Assembly (NCBI GenBank): GCA_021155205.1 | Contig: JAJNPS010000008.1 | Span: 1-31,009 of the forward strand | Length of the DNA: 31,009 nt | Direction: 5' to 3' | DNA from: Rhodobacterales bacterium | Lineage (GTDB): Bacteria; Pseudomonadota; Alphaproteobacteria; Rhodobacterales; Rhodobacteraceae | Part shown: positions 16,960 to 25,911 of the stretch, piece after piece | Layout: each line of letters begins with the position of its first letter | Numbering within the stretch: position 1 is the stretch's first letter | The notes under the pieces: model-generated | The model's input: the letters and a program-made list of their open reading frames with translations, nothing else | Databases searched by the model: none | What the model was told of the DNA's origin: nothing | Position numbers and translations under genes: made by a program

Positions 16960-18860
16960 AGGCCAGTTCAACCCTCATCGGATCGGTTCAGGACGTTTCA
17001 GGGACCTCAATCAGCGTCGCCTTGGTCACCGATACGGTGACTGGTCTCAGTTTCCACAACGGTGAGGCGTACCGGATAGGCCAAGTTGGCAGCTTCGTGC
17101 GGATACCGCTGGGGTATACGAGCCTGTTCGGCTTGGTGTCTCAGGTCGGGGCGGGAGCGGCTCCCGTTCGGGAGGGGGCTCTCGAGCCCGAAAGCAATCA
17201 GTGGCTGAAGGTTCAGCTGGTCGGCGAACGTGGGCGGGAAGGGCGTTTCGAGCGCGGGGTTTCCCAGCATCCGACAATCAATGACGCCGTCCACATTGTG
17301 ACGGAGGCGGATCTCAGGGATATCTATGGTCCGGGAGATCCGATCGACTTTGTGCGCATCGGTCACTTGGCCAGTGCAGACTCAATTCCGGCCCTAGTCA
17401 ACATTAATAAGCTCGTGACGCGCCATTCCGCCGTCGTGGGAACTACGGGCGCGGGGAAGTCGACGACGGTCGCCGCCATCCTAACTGCGCTGTCAAACGC
17501 GCGGGCCTATCCGTCCTCGCGTATCCTGCTATTCGACGTACATGGTGAGTACGGGCGAGCCTTGGCGAACGTGGCCACGGTGCTGCGAATTGATCCCTAT
17601 CTGGACCGAGGAGAGGTGCCGCTCAGGATCCCGTACTGGGCCCTAAGCTACGATGAACTGATCCGTCTGACCTTTGGCAACCTGGCCGACGAGACTAAGG
17701 CTGTCATCGGTGACATGATCGCGGACCGGAAGCGGGCTTCGTTCGACGCTAGGCCGGTGGCTGGACTGACGCGGGACCGTATCAGCGCAGACAGTCCGAT
17801 CCCCTTCTCGATGCATCAGCTCTGGTTCGACCTGCACTGTCGCGAACATCAGACCGTCGTGCCGGCTCCTGGCGGCGCGGCGGACGAACTACGGCCGGCC
17901 TATGTGCTCGACGATCAGGGCCAGCCGCTCCAGCCGGGAGACGCCGCCGGGGTGGTCTTGCCCCTCTACCGGATGGTCAAGACGACGGGGCCCGCCGCCG
18001 AGCGTGTCCAGTGGGGGCCTGACCCCATAGGCATTCGCAGGGAAGTCGGCATCCTAGGCTCGAGACTGCGCGACCCGCAGCTTCAGTTCCTATTCAACCC
18101 TGGCGAATGGCGGCCGAATTTGGATGGAGCGGCTGCGGCGGATCTGGATAGCCTACTCGCGCTCTGGCTTGGCAACGATAAGCCGCTGACAATCTTAGAT
18201 CTGTCGGGGGTGCCCTCCTCGGTTCTAAACGATCTGGTCGGCGCGGTGCTGCGAGTGGTCTACGACGCCCTGTTCTGGGCTCGGAACCTGCCAGAGGGCG
18301 GTCGGGAGCGACCGTTGCTCTGCGTCCTCGAGGAGGCGCATGCGTACCTGAGCAAGGGTCGCGAGGGTCTGGCCGCAGAGGTGGTCAAGCGTATCGCAAA
18401 AGAGGGGCGAAAGTACGGCGTAGGCATGATGCTGGTCAGCCAGCGGCCATCGGAGATTGATTCCACAATCCTGTCCCAGTGCGGTACCCTTTTTGCGATG
18501 CGTTTGGCGAACGACGTGGACCGAGGGCAGGTGTCGGGCGCGGCGACTGATAACTTGAAGGGGCTCTTCGACATGCTCCCTGTGCTCAGGACCGGCGAGG
18601 CGATCGTGGTGGGCGAAGCAGTAAGCCTGCCAATTCGCGCCATGATCGATTCCCTGTCGCGCGAGCATCGACCAGACAGCGCCGATCCCCAGGTCGTTGT
18701 CCGAGGCGATGCGGCCGACGAAGGGTTCGACCAAGAAGGCGGCTGGACAGTCCCGCCGACAAACGAAAAGTACGCCATCGTCCTGCGGCAATGGCGATCG
18801 CAATCAAGCCGCTACGTCTTCGCTCAAGGCGATGCGGAACATGAGGGAGAAGACGCATGA
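16956..18860 (+). CDS. herA: HerA-like AAA ATPase/translocase of the SIR2-HerA system
   Basis: The 634-aa protein starts with a HAS-barrel-like segment (LIGSVQDVSGTSISVAL). It then has Walker A GTTGAGKSTTV (~161), FDVHGEYGRAL, Walker B LLCVLEEAHAYL (~454) and a sensor-like SQRPSEIDSTILSQC (~496). HerA proteins form hexamers that pump DNA; in defense pairs the ATPase activates or scaffolds the SIR2 subunit. It overlaps the SIR2 gene by 4 bp and the KTSC gene by 4 bp, so the three genes form one translationally coupled operon. The length is normal for the family and all motifs are intact. Confidence 0.9.
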   Translation: MKASSTLIGSVQDVSGTSISVALVTDTVTGLSFHNGEAYRIGQVGSFVRIPLGYTSLFGLVSQVGAGAAPVREGALEPESNQWLKVQLVGERGREGRFERGVSQHPTINDAVHIVTEADLRDIYGPGDPIDFVRIGHLASADSIPALVNINKLVTRHSAVVGTTGAGKSTTVAAILTALSNARAYPSSRILLFDVHGEYGRALANVATVLRIDPYLDRGEVPLRIPYWALSYDELIRLTFGNLADETKAVIGDMIADRKRASFDARPVAGLTRDRISADSPIPFSMHQLWFDLHCREHQTVVPAPGGAADELRPAYVLDDQGQPLQPGDAAGVVLPLYRMVKTTGPAAERVQWGPDPIGIRREVGILGSRLRDPQLQFLFNPGEWRPNLDGAAAADLDSLLALWLGNDKPLTILDLSGVPSSVLNDLVGAVLRVVYDALFWARNLPEGGRERPLLCVLEEAHAYLSKGREGLAAEVVKRIAKEGRKYGVGMMLVSQRPSEIDSTILSQCGTLFAMRLANDVDRGQVSGAATDNLKGLFDMLPVLRTGEAIVVGEAVSLPIRAMIDSLSREHRPDSADPQVVVRGDAADEGFDQEGGWTVPPTNEKYAIVLRQWRSQSSRYVFAQGDAEHEGEDA

Positions 18861-19066
18861 ACTGGGTCGCGGTGGACAGCAGCACGATCGCTAGGATGGC
18901 GTATGACGAGCCCAGGCAAGTGCTGACCGTCGAGTTCAAGAACGGCTCGCGCTACGAGTACTATGAAGTTCGAGCGGTCGTCTTTCAGCAGATGAAGGCG
19001 GCCCCGTCGAAAGGGCAGTTCCTCGCCTCGACGATCAAGGGCCGATATCGCTACGCACGCGTCTGA
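18857..19066 (+). CDS. KTSC-domain small protein, third gene of the SIR2-HerA operon
   Basis: The 69-aa protein matches the KTSC domain pattern: an SSTI opening, a Tyr-Asp turn followed by a hydrophobic strand (LTVEFKNGSRYEYYEV), then APSKGQFLASTIKGRYRYARV. KTSC domains occur alone or fused to other proteins, and their function is not settled; nucleic-acid binding has been proposed. Its ATG overlaps the herA stop (ATGA), so it is coupled to the SIR2-HerA pair. That makes it a candidate accessory, inhibitory or sensing component. The domain is common enough that a chance neighbour is possible. Confidence 0.8.
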   Translation: MNWVAVDSSTIARMAYDEPRQVLTVEFKNGSRYEYYEVRAVVFQQMKAAPSKGQFLASTIKGRYRYARV

Positions 19067-19119
19067 GGCGCAAGAAAACTGTAAGTACCGAATTTCTAAT
19101 GCTGTACTGCACGGCTGGC

Positions 19120-19911
19120 TCAGGTATCCACTTCTTCGGTCTTTTCCAACTCTAACCGGGCTTTGTCCTCGTTGAGACGCCACCGCCTGATGACATAAAA
19201 CGCTAGTGCCTTTCGAGTTTCGACCTTAATATGTGATCTCTCTTGAAAGCCGTATTCGAGTTGGACAACGCGCGCCTGTTCGTCCGAAAGGTCTGAACGC
19301 GGGCGTATCCACAATCGCACGAAACTGTGCCAGTCCGTGTCGAAAGGCAGGGGAGGAGATCTATCCCGCGTTGCGAGATCGGCTTGTTTCAACAAGCGGA
19401 TCGGAAGATAGTCGCGATAAGCCTTATGCTTATGGCTCCAAGCCCGGAGATGAATAACCTCCCCGTCGAAATGAAACTGCACCGGGCTAATCCACTGCGG
19501 CTCAGAGAGGCCGCTGCTCATCGAAGTGTAGGTGACTTGAATATCTTGTTCGCGCCTCATTGCGCGATAGAGCTGTGCGATAACGGCTGAATCCATTACG
19601 CGATTGGGCAGCGGTATACTTGCGCCAAGGGATGCAGTCGCGTCACCAAGCAGGTCAAAGACCTGTTCGGGGCCGACATCCGACAGTGCCCTGTGACAAC
19701 CGCTCGAGAAATAGGTCTTCTCAGTAGCATCATAGACCGGCGGTGTCTGCGTCAGCGATAGATAGGTTCGAAAGTCGACAGCCGCCTGTGCTGTCGAGAT
19801 ATCGAAGCGCTGCATCAAGTCGCGGCGATTAGCCTGACCTCTCCATGTAAGGCATTGATCCAAGAACAGGATCCGCTCGCGCTGTGCGTGTTTGAGGTCT
19901 GCAAGGCTCAT
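19120..19911 (-). CDS. WYL-domain transcriptional regulator (CapW/BrxR-like)
   Basis: The 263-aa protein has an N-terminal winged-helix region (about 1-65) with RRDLMQRFDISTAQAAVDFRTY, which looks like its recognition helix. A WYL-type sensory domain follows (about 130-190), with SPVQFHFDGEVIHLRAWSH and DYLPIRL, then a C-terminal extension. Regulators with this layout (CapW, BrxR) repress neighbouring phage-defense operons and respond to nucleic-acid-type signals. It faces away from sbcD across a 69-bp gap and converges on the SIR2-HerA-KTSC operon. I start it at 19911, where homology to the winged helix begins; the longer reading runs through the divergent promoter and into sbcD. Confidence 0.82.
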   Translation of the reverse strand: MSLADLKHAQRERILFLDQCLTWRGQANRRDLMQRFDISTAQAAVDFRTYLSLTQTPPVYDATEKTYFSSGCHRALSDVGPEQVFDLLGDATASLGASIPLPNRVMDSAVIAQLYRAMRREQDIQVTYTSMSSGLSEPQWISPVQFHFDGEVIHLRAWSHKHKAYRDYLPIRLLKQADLATRDRSPPLPFDTDWHSFVRLWIRPRSDLSDEQARVVQLEYGFQERSHIKVETRKALAFYVIRRWRLNEDKARLELEKTEEVDT

Positions 19912-19925
19912 ACTATGAAGACTAC

Positions 19926-19983
19926 TTGACTCATCGCGCGAAGTCCATACAGTAACAATACGTATAGAAAATGGATATGTATG
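19926..19983 (+). promoter_or_regulatory. Promoter/operator region of sbcD and the WYL gene
   Basis: TTGACT (19926-19931) and TACAGT (19948-19953), 16 bp apart, form a likely promoter for sbcD. Possible operator elements are the inverted pair CATACA (19946-19951) and TGTATG (19978-19983), and the palindrome ATACGTAT (19958-19965). They overlap the -10 region and the start codon, as expected for autorepression by the divergent WYL regulator. This is inferred from position only. Confidence 0.45.
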
Positions 19984-21120
19984 ATGCGAATCCTTCACAC
20001 CGCAGATCTTCATCTGGGCCGACAGTTCATGGGTCTCAGTCTTGAAGAGGACCACGAGGTCGTCTTAGGCCAGATCGTTGAGGCGCTGGTGGCCGAGCAT
20101 GTGGAAGTCCTCTTGATTGCGGGCGATGTATTCGATCGGGCCTCGCCCCCCAATTCGGCGATCCGACAATTCAACCGCTTTCTCAAGCGCGTAGCAGACG
20201 AGACCAAAGCCGCTGTCGTGATGATCTCAGGCAACCATGATTCCGGGGACCGGATCGAGGCGATGTCTGTCTTTTCAACCGCGTCGCGGGTGCTGGTGCG
20301 CGGGATTGCCGATGCCGTGGAAGTTCCACTGGTTCTGCGTGATGTGCATGGAGAGATTGCCTTTTCCGCGCTGGCCTTTTCCTATGAATACGCCGCGCGC
20401 GAAGTGTTCGGGGATGAAGGCATCAATACACCTGCAGACGTCATCGCGGCGCAGATCGCCGCAGCGAAAGCGCTTGTGCCCAATGGGGCGCGGTGGGTTG
20501 TGGTGGCCCATGCCTTCGTCGCAGGGGGAGCAGTCGGAGAGACCGAGCGCGCCCTGACCCGGGTCGGCGGCATCGAAACCGTTCCAGCCGAGGTCTTCGA
20601 TGGGGCTGACTACGTGTCATTGGGGCATCTGCACAAGCCGCAGGAAGTAGGCGCGCCTCATATACGTTATTCCGGCGCACCGCTCGCCTTTGGTTTCGAC
20701 GAGGCGGGAGGGGAAAAATCCATGACCATCGTTGATCTGAATGCGGAGGGCGTGGAAATCCGCACCGTGCCGTTCCAACCGCTCAGGAAGGTGCGCTCGC
20801 TCACGGGAGCATTCGCCGATCTTCTGGCGGGCACGCCCTCGGAGGATTTCATTCAGGCCATTCTGACGGATGAGATCCCTCTGATCGATCCGATGAAGCG
20901 GTTGCGTGCGACCTATCCTAATGCATGCCATTTGACTTATTCCCGGCAGGCGCGGTCGCTAGAAAGTATGGCGATCGGAGCGGGGCGGGCTGCAGTCACG
21001 CCCAGTGAAATGGTCAGCGATTTCCTGAAAGTGGTGCGCGGCCGGGAGCCGGATGGCGCTGAAGTGGCGATAATCGCCGACAAGTTGCACGCTGCGGAAG
21101 TTGCGGGGGACCGGACATGA
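19981..21120 (+). CDS. sbcD: SbcD-like Mre11 nuclease subunit
   Basis: The 379-aa metallophosphoesterase has the Mre11/SbcD motif series: HTADLHLG, IAGDVFDRA, ISGNHDSGD, VVVAHAFVAGG and SLGHLHKPQ. These bind two manganese ions. With SbcC it forms a nuclease that cuts hairpins and blocked DNA ends. Its stop overlaps the sbcC start by 4 bp (ATGA). The start could also be the next codon, ATG 19984. No strong Shine-Dalgarno is visible, and the start codon is close to the predicted promoter. Housekeeping sbcCD is usually chromosomal and not WYL-linked, so this is probably an accessory or defense copy. Confidence 0.9.
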   Translation: MMRILHTADLHLGRQFMGLSLEEDHEVVLGQIVEALVAEHVEVLLIAGDVFDRASPPNSAIRQFNRFLKRVADETKAAVVMISGNHDSGDRIEAMSVFSTASRVLVRGIADAVEVPLVLRDVHGEIAFSALAFSYEYAAREVFGDEGINTPADVIAAQIAAAKALVPNGARWVVVAHAFVAGGAVGETERALTRVGGIETVPAEVFDGADYVSLGHLHKPQEVGAPHIRYSGAPLAFGFDEAGGEKSMTIVDLNAEGVEIRTVPFQPLRKVRSLTGAFADLLAGTPSEDFIQAILTDEIPLIDPMKRLRATYPNACHLTYSRQARSLESMAIGAGRAAVTPSEMVSDFLKVVRGREPDGAEVAIIADKLHAAEVAGDRT

Positions 21121-24100
21121 AGCCCATTCGGCTTTCGCTTCAGGCATTCGGTCCCTTCGCATCGACCGAAGTTGTGGATTTTCGATCAGCTATCGAAACT
21201 GGGTTGTTCGGAATCTACGGCCAGACCGGGGCGGGAAAATCGACGCTGTTCTCTGCAATGTCTTTTGCGCTTTTCGGGGCGCCAACCAGGACGGACCAAG
21301 AGCCACGTTCGCTGCGCTCGGACCATGCGGCGGCGGATCTGCCCACCGAAATCGAGTTTGTCTTCGAACTGGGCGCCAAGACCTATCTGATCCGCCGGCG
21401 CCCTGCGCAGGAGCGTCCGAAGGCGCGCGGTGAAGGGAAAACCGAAGACGCGGCGGAAGCCTCGCTTTTCGATGTCACCGGGATCCCGATCGATGCGCTC
21501 GGACCGGGTCAGTCGGGCCGTGTCATCGCCGAGAAGAAGGTCTCTGTGGTAGGGCAACAGGTCGAGATGCTGCTGGGCTACGGTGCAGATCAATTCCGAC
21601 AGATCGTGCTTTTGCCGCAAGGCAAGTTCGAGACGTTTCTCGCCGCAAAGACGGATGATCGGGTCAAGATATTGCGCGATCTCTTCGACGTGACGATCTA
21701 TCGCGATCTCGCAGCCCGGTTGAAGGAAGAAGCCTATGAGGCAGAACGGGCGCTGCGCGAGCAGCGTTCGCTGTACTTGGCACGGCTCGTGGAACGTGGC
21801 TTTGAAAGCGTCGAGGCGCTGGAACTGGGGATTGCCGCTGCCGAATCTGAAGTCGACGCGAAACGCGGCTGTCAGCGGGTCGCGGAAGCGGCGAACGAAA
21901 CCGCGCGCAAAGTTCTGAACGAGGCCGAGCAGGTCGAAAAAGCCTTTGCGGCCGTCGATAAGGCACGGCAGGCGCTTGACGATTTGGAAGCGAAAACGGG
22001 TGAGATCGAGGCTTTGACGAGGCGGGTCGAGGCTGTCGCGAATGCCTTTCAGGCGCGGGATCTCGAGGCGGCTTGGCACGATGCTGCACGGGACAGCCGC
22101 GACGCGGCGAAAGCCGTAACTGAAGCTGCAGCGGATCTCGACAAGATGACCAAAGCGCAGGAGGACGCGACGCGGACACTGAGCGAGGCCAGAGCCGGCG
22201 CGGTGCGGCTTCAGAAGGTTCAGGCCGATCTGACGCGGTTGGAGGCGACGGAGACGCAGGTCGGCCAGGCTGCGTATTTGCAGGCGGAGTTTGACGACGC
22301 TGCGAGGACCGATGTCACGTCGAAAAAACTGTTGGCCGGGGCCGAAGGTGCGTGCAAAACACTTCGCTCCCGGCTCGATGCGACCGATCTGGAGCTCGAC
22401 GCTGCGCGCAAAGCCACGGTGGTGCGCGGCACGCTGACGGGCGAACTGGCTGAGGTTAACCGAGAACTGTCCAAAGCCAGGTCGCATGCCAAGGCACAGG
22501 GGGAAGTCACGAAGGCAGAAGGAGAGGTCGAAGCCGCGGAGAGGGACTTGGTGACGAGGACCGCAGCGGAAGAAGCCGCAGAAACGGCCCTGACTGAAGC
22601 CGAGGCGCGGCTTTCGCGCACGCAAGCGATCATCCTGGCGGAAAAGCTGGCCGAGGGCGTACCCTGTCCAGTCTGCGGCGCGCTGGATCATCCCGTCCCG
22701 GCTCACGGCATGCCCGAACAATCCGGTCTGACCGAGGCGTTCCGCAATGCTCAGGCCGAAGCAAAAAAAGCGTCCGAGGCGCGGGTTCGGGCTGAAAGTG
22801 AACTAGGCAATTGCCGGACGAGGCTGGAAGAAAAGAAGCGGGCGCTGGACGAACAGGAACGGCCCGGGCGCGGGCCGACGGAACTCGAGGCCGAAATGGT
22901 GCGGCTGGATGGTGAGCTTGTCGCACTTGGCGAGGCGGTCGATCTTGATACGATGGCGGACCGGCTGGCAGATCTCAAGCGAGAGCTGAAGGAAACTGAG
23001 GTGGCCGAGGCCGAGGCGCGGGTCTCTGCAAGCAAGGCCGAGGCCGACCTGGCGGCGGCGCGGGCCACGCGCGATGCAGTGGTCAATGCCCTGCCGGAAG
23101 AGCTGCGCACGCCTAAGGCAGTCGCAGAACGGCGCGCGTCTTTGCTGGGCGAACAAAAGCAACTCTCCGAGGCGCTTGAGCGAGCCACCGAGGTGGATCG
23201 CTCCGCAGGCGAAGCCCTTACCAGGGCGCAGGAGAAGCTGGAGGCGGCGAGGCAGGCGCTCGAAACACAGGAGCGGCGCGAGAAAGCGGCACGCCAGGCC
23301 TTCCTTGCCCGGCTGGCGGAAGCCGGATTGGATGAATCTCAATATGATGCCTGCAAGGCACATTTTCTGACGCTCAAAGCAGATCGCGAGACGGTGAGCG
23401 GACACCAAGAGGGGCTGATCGCCGCACGCACGACATTGCAGAACGCCAGGGGCGCCTGCGCGGATCGAGAGCGGCCGGACCTTACTCCGATAAAGGTGGC
23501 GCAGTCGGACGCCACGCAGTCCCTGAATTCCGCCAACGCGGCGCTGGCAGAAGCGAATGCCGCCATCGAGAGTTTGGTGAAGTTCAAGGCCTCACTGGCT
23601 GAGGCGCTCGCCAGAACAGACGAACTGGAGGCCGGCACTGGGCCGCTCCGAGGGCTGGCCGATCTTGCCAATGGCAAGAACGATCTCAACATGACGCTCG
23701 AAACCTTCGCCATTGCTGCCATGTTCGACCAAGTGCTCGAGGCGGCGAACATGCGGCTCAACCCGATGACGCGCGGACGCTACCGGCTGGAGCGCGGCGT
23801 CGAGGCATCGAGCGGACGCGGCAAGCGCGGGCTGGAGATCGAGGTCTTCGACATCAACACCGGCAAGGCGCGCCCGACTGCGACCCTTTCCGGCGGGGAG
23901 ACCTTCATCTCCGCACTTGCCTTGGCGCTTGGGCTCGCCGACGTGGTCGAGAGCCTGTCAGGCAAAATACGGATGGACACGATCTTCATCGACGAAGGCT
24001 TTGGCAGCCTAGACTCCGAGAACGGAGCGGGCACGCTGGACCAAGTGCTTCAGGTTCTATCGGCCCTAACGAAGGGCAACCGGGCCGTGGGTCTGATATC

Positions 24101-24194
24101 GCATGTCGGGCTTGTGCAGGAGGCCATTCCACAAGGGTTCTACGTGCGCTCCACCCCTAGCGGAAGCCGTGTCGAGGAAAGAAGGGGGCTGTGA
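21117..24194 (+). CDS. sbcC: SbcC-like Rad50 ATPase subunit
   Basis: The 1025-aa SMC-type ATPase has Walker A GQTGAGKST (~36) in an N-terminal lobe. Long coiled coils run from about residue 180 to 840, rich in Ala/Glu/Arg heptads. They are broken by a zinc hook, PCPVCGALDHP (~517), which joins two molecules. The C-terminal lobe has the ABC signature LSGGETFIS (~924) and Walker B DTIFIDEGFGSLD. Together with SbcD it makes an ATP-driven DNA-end nuclease. The length is normal and all motifs are intact. It is translationally coupled to sbcD and followed with a 1-nt overlap by a small zinc-binding protein gene. Confidence 0.92.
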   Translation: MKPIRLSLQAFGPFASTEVVDFRSAIETGLFGIYGQTGAGKSTLFSAMSFALFGAPTRTDQEPRSLRSDHAAADLPTEIEFVFELGAKTYLIRRRPAQERPKARGEGKTEDAAEASLFDVTGIPIDALGPGQSGRVIAEKKVSVVGQQVEMLLGYGADQFRQIVLLPQGKFETFLAAKTDDRVKILRDLFDVTIYRDLAARLKEEAYEAERALREQRSLYLARLVERGFESVEALELGIAAAESEVDAKRGCQRVAEAANETARKVLNEAEQVEKAFAAVDKARQALDDLEAKTGEIEALTRRVEAVANAFQARDLEAAWHDAARDSRDAAKAVTEAAADLDKMTKAQEDATRTLSEARAGAVRLQKVQADLTRLEATETQVGQAAYLQAEFDDAARTDVTSKKLLAGAEGACKTLRSRLDATDLELDAARKATVVRGTLTGELAEVNRELSKARSHAKAQGEVTKAEGEVEAAERDLVTRTAAEEAAETALTEAEARLSRTQAIILAEKLAEGVPCPVCGALDHPVPAHGMPEQSGLTEAFRNAQAEAKKASEARVRAESELGNCRTRLEEKKRALDEQERPGRGPTELEAEMVRLDGELVALGEAVDLDTMADRLADLKRELKETEVAEAEARVSASKAEADLAAARATRDAVVNALPEELRTPKAVAERRASLLGEQKQLSEALERATEVDRSAGEALTRAQEKLEAARQALETQERREKAARQAFLARLAEAGLDESQYDACKAHFLTLKADRETVSGHQEGLIAARTTLQNARGACADRERPDLTPIKVAQSDATQSLNSANAALAEANAAIESLVKFKASLAEALARTDELEAGTGPLRGLADLANGKNDLNMTLETFAIAAMFDQVLEAANMRLNPMTRGRYRLERGVEASSGRGKRGLEIEVFDINTGKARPTATLSGGETFISALALALGLADVVESLSGKIRMDTIFIDEGFGSLDSENGAGTLDQVLQVLSALTKGNRAVGLISHVGLVQEAIPQGFYVRSTPSGSRVEERRGL

Positions 24195-24499
24195 TGAGAG
24201 ATAGGTGGCACTTCCGGAGGGCTCACGCCCGCCGACTACGGACGGGACGGACCATCTCTGTCTGTGGCGGCTGGGTGCTCCAAGGTGAATGCGTAAGCGG
24301 CAATAGCACCTCTTTCAAGCGAGCTTGTCCCGTATGCGGTGCCCTGATCGTGAGCGTTGGCATGCCGAAAGGTGGGTGGGTGCATTTCGAGGGAGGTGAA
24401 GGTCTGACTCGAATAAAACACCCCTGCCTGCACCTCGGCGAAGGACTAAGCAGGCGGCGAGATGGAACTACCCCAGATCTGTTCGAGATAGGGCTGTAG
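24194..24499 (+). CDS. 101-aa putative zinc-binding protein, third gene of the sbcDC operon
   Basis: I do not recognise a named family. A CxxC knuckle (ACPVCGALI, about 44-52) followed by HFEGG and HPCLHLG (about 67-85) suggests one zinc site built from Cys and His. The N-terminus is Arg-rich. The start ATG at 24194 shares its A with the sbcC stop codon (TGATG); an alternative GTG begins 3 bp earlier. The tight coupling implies that it works with SbcDC, perhaps as a DNA-binding or specificity factor, but this is inference. Confidence 0.7.
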   Translation: MRDRWHFRRAHARRLRTGRTISVCGGWVLQGECVSGNSTSFKRACPVCGALIVSVGMPKGGWVHFEGGEGLTRIKHPCLHLGEGLSRRRDGTTPDLFEIGL

Positions 24500-24591
24500 T
24501 TTTGAATTTGTCATCGTGGAGCTTGCGGATAATTCGCCCAAACCCCACATCTAGAATCTAAACGCAATACACATACTACATGGAGATAAAT

Positions 24592-24840
24592 ATGGGTACC
24601 AATCGTAAAGGCACTTCAAACAAGGTCGCATCGCTGGCGGCAGACACCCTGTTCAAGCCAGGCTCATCGCAGATCGCCCGGAGGCTCGCCGGTTCGGCGT
24701 TGTCCCAGTCGAATACGAATCGGCAAACGGGCGCCGAAATGGAAGACCTCGCTTCAAAGGTGCTTCGGAGCGATCGCTACTCAGAAAAGACGAAGGCGCT
24801 TGCCGGTTCGGTCCTGTCCCAGTCGAATAAGAAGCGCTGA
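24592..24840 (+). CDS. 82-aa internally duplicated small protein
   Basis: The protein consists of two similar units. Each has Ala-rich helical sequence with scattered Ser/Lys/Arg and ends in LAGS(A/V)LSQSN: first ...ARRLAGSALSQSN, then ...KALAGSVLSQSN. Short proteins of this AGSALSQ-repeat style exist in many bacteria with no assigned function. The ATG at 24592 has GGAG 6 bp before it, so I prefer it over ATG 24580. It is a monocistronic unit between the sbcDC operon and the TIR gene. Being small, basic and soluble it could bind nucleic acid or another protein. Confidence 0.7.
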   Translation: MGTNRKGTSNKVASLAADTLFKPGSSQIARRLAGSALSQSNTNRQTGAEMEDLASKVLRSDRYSEKTKALAGSVLSQSNKKR

Positions 24841-24969
24841 TTTCGACCTGTGAAGCAAAGGGCTTGGGCACCGGCTCTGCGGCGCAGTTCGTTCTTGTAC
24901 TGGTGTGTTGCGCTCCAGAAATGGCAAGGGCATGAAATAGACAAACGTAGAACATATTGAGTTGAGCAG

Positions 24970-25911
24970 ATGCGAGCATTCATCTCCTATTCCCATCACG
25001 ACAAGGCCGCACTTGACCGGCTGCACGTCCACCTCAAGAACCTGACGAGGGGTGGGCATATCGAAACGTGGTATGACCGCGACATCCTTGCAGGCAGTGA
25101 TCTGAATGCCGAGATTGCACGGGAACTGGAGGCAGCAGACCTTCTCCTGCTCTTGGTAAGCCCCGACTTCATTGCGTCTGACTACTGTGTCGAGCGCGAA
25201 ATGAAGCGGGCCCTCGAACGCCATGCCGCAGGGGCGGCCCGTGTGGTGCCCATCATCGTGGAAGAATGCGACTGGAAGGCGATGGGTGAGTTGCGCCAGC
25301 TCAAAGCCGTGCCGACAGATGGCAAAGCTATTAGCGAATGGGCCAACGCGAACACTGCCTACCTAGACGTAGTCCAGGAACTGCGCCGCATCATCGAAGC
25401 TGATGGCCTACCTACAGCCGTGGCGACGGCAGCCCCTAAGCCAGTTGCCGTGCGACCCGCCACTACCCGCTATCGTGCGAAACGGCAGTTCGACCAGATC
25501 GACAAAAGTGACTTCCGCGATGCTGCCTTTGTCATCATCAAAGATTACTTCCGGCGAGCAACCATGGAAATCGACTCGATTGAGGGACTGCGGGGTCGTT
25601 TCGTGGATAGGGGCGTGACCTCCTTCGGGGCCACAATCGTGAATGGCGGCCATCGAAACGGTACTGCCCACATCACAGTACACTGTCGGAATTCCCACGT
25701 CGCTATGGGTGACATTTACTACTCGTTCAGCGAGAACGCAGGCGACAATACGGCAAACGGCGGTTTCAACGTTTCGGCAGATGACTACGAGCAGTTCCTA
25801 GTCCAGACGATGAATATGTTCGGCAAAGCTGACAAGCAGCTGGCGCCCGATCGAGCGGCGGAAGTGCTCTGGAACGAGTTCATAGGCAACGTGGGCATCA
25901 GCTATGACTGA
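24970..25911 (+). CDS. TIR-domain protein with a C-terminal sensor-like domain
   Basis: The 313-aa protein starts with a TIR domain (about 1-145): RAFISYSHHDKAALDRL, WYDRDILAGSDLN, LLLLVSPDFIASDYCVEREM. Glu77, in the alpha-C position after Cys73, is the candidate catalytic residue of a TIR NADase. After a Pro/Ala-rich linker (~150-170), a second domain (~175-313) contains mixed beta/alpha sequence (FGATIVNGG, GTAHITVHCRN, MGDIYYSF) and is probably the sensing or oligomerising part; I do not recognise it. The stop overlaps the next gene by 8 bp. A phage-defense effector is the most likely role, but no ThsA-like partner is present, so this is not classical Thoeris. Confidence 0.85.
   Translation: MRAFISYSHHDKAALDRLHVHLKNLTRGGHIETWYDRDILAGSDLNAEIARELEAADLLLLLVSPDFIASDYCVEREMKRALERHAAGAARVVPIIVEECDWKAMGELRQLKAVPTDGKAISEWANANTAYLDVVQELRRIIEADGLPTAVATAAPKPVAVRPATTRYRAKRQFDQIDKSDFRDAAFVIIKDYFRRATMEIDSIEGLRGRFVDRGVTSFGATIVNGGHRNGTAHITVHCRNSHVAMGDIYYSFSENAGDNTANGGFNVSADDYEQFLVQTMNMFGKADKQLAPDRAAEVLWNEFIGNVGISYD

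Noticed and set aside
21186..22721. Long minus-strand frame (511 codons) inside sbcC
   Set aside because: It is opposite the Walker A and coiled-coil coding region, with Arg/Phe-rich content typical of a shadow of Ala/Glu-rich heptads.
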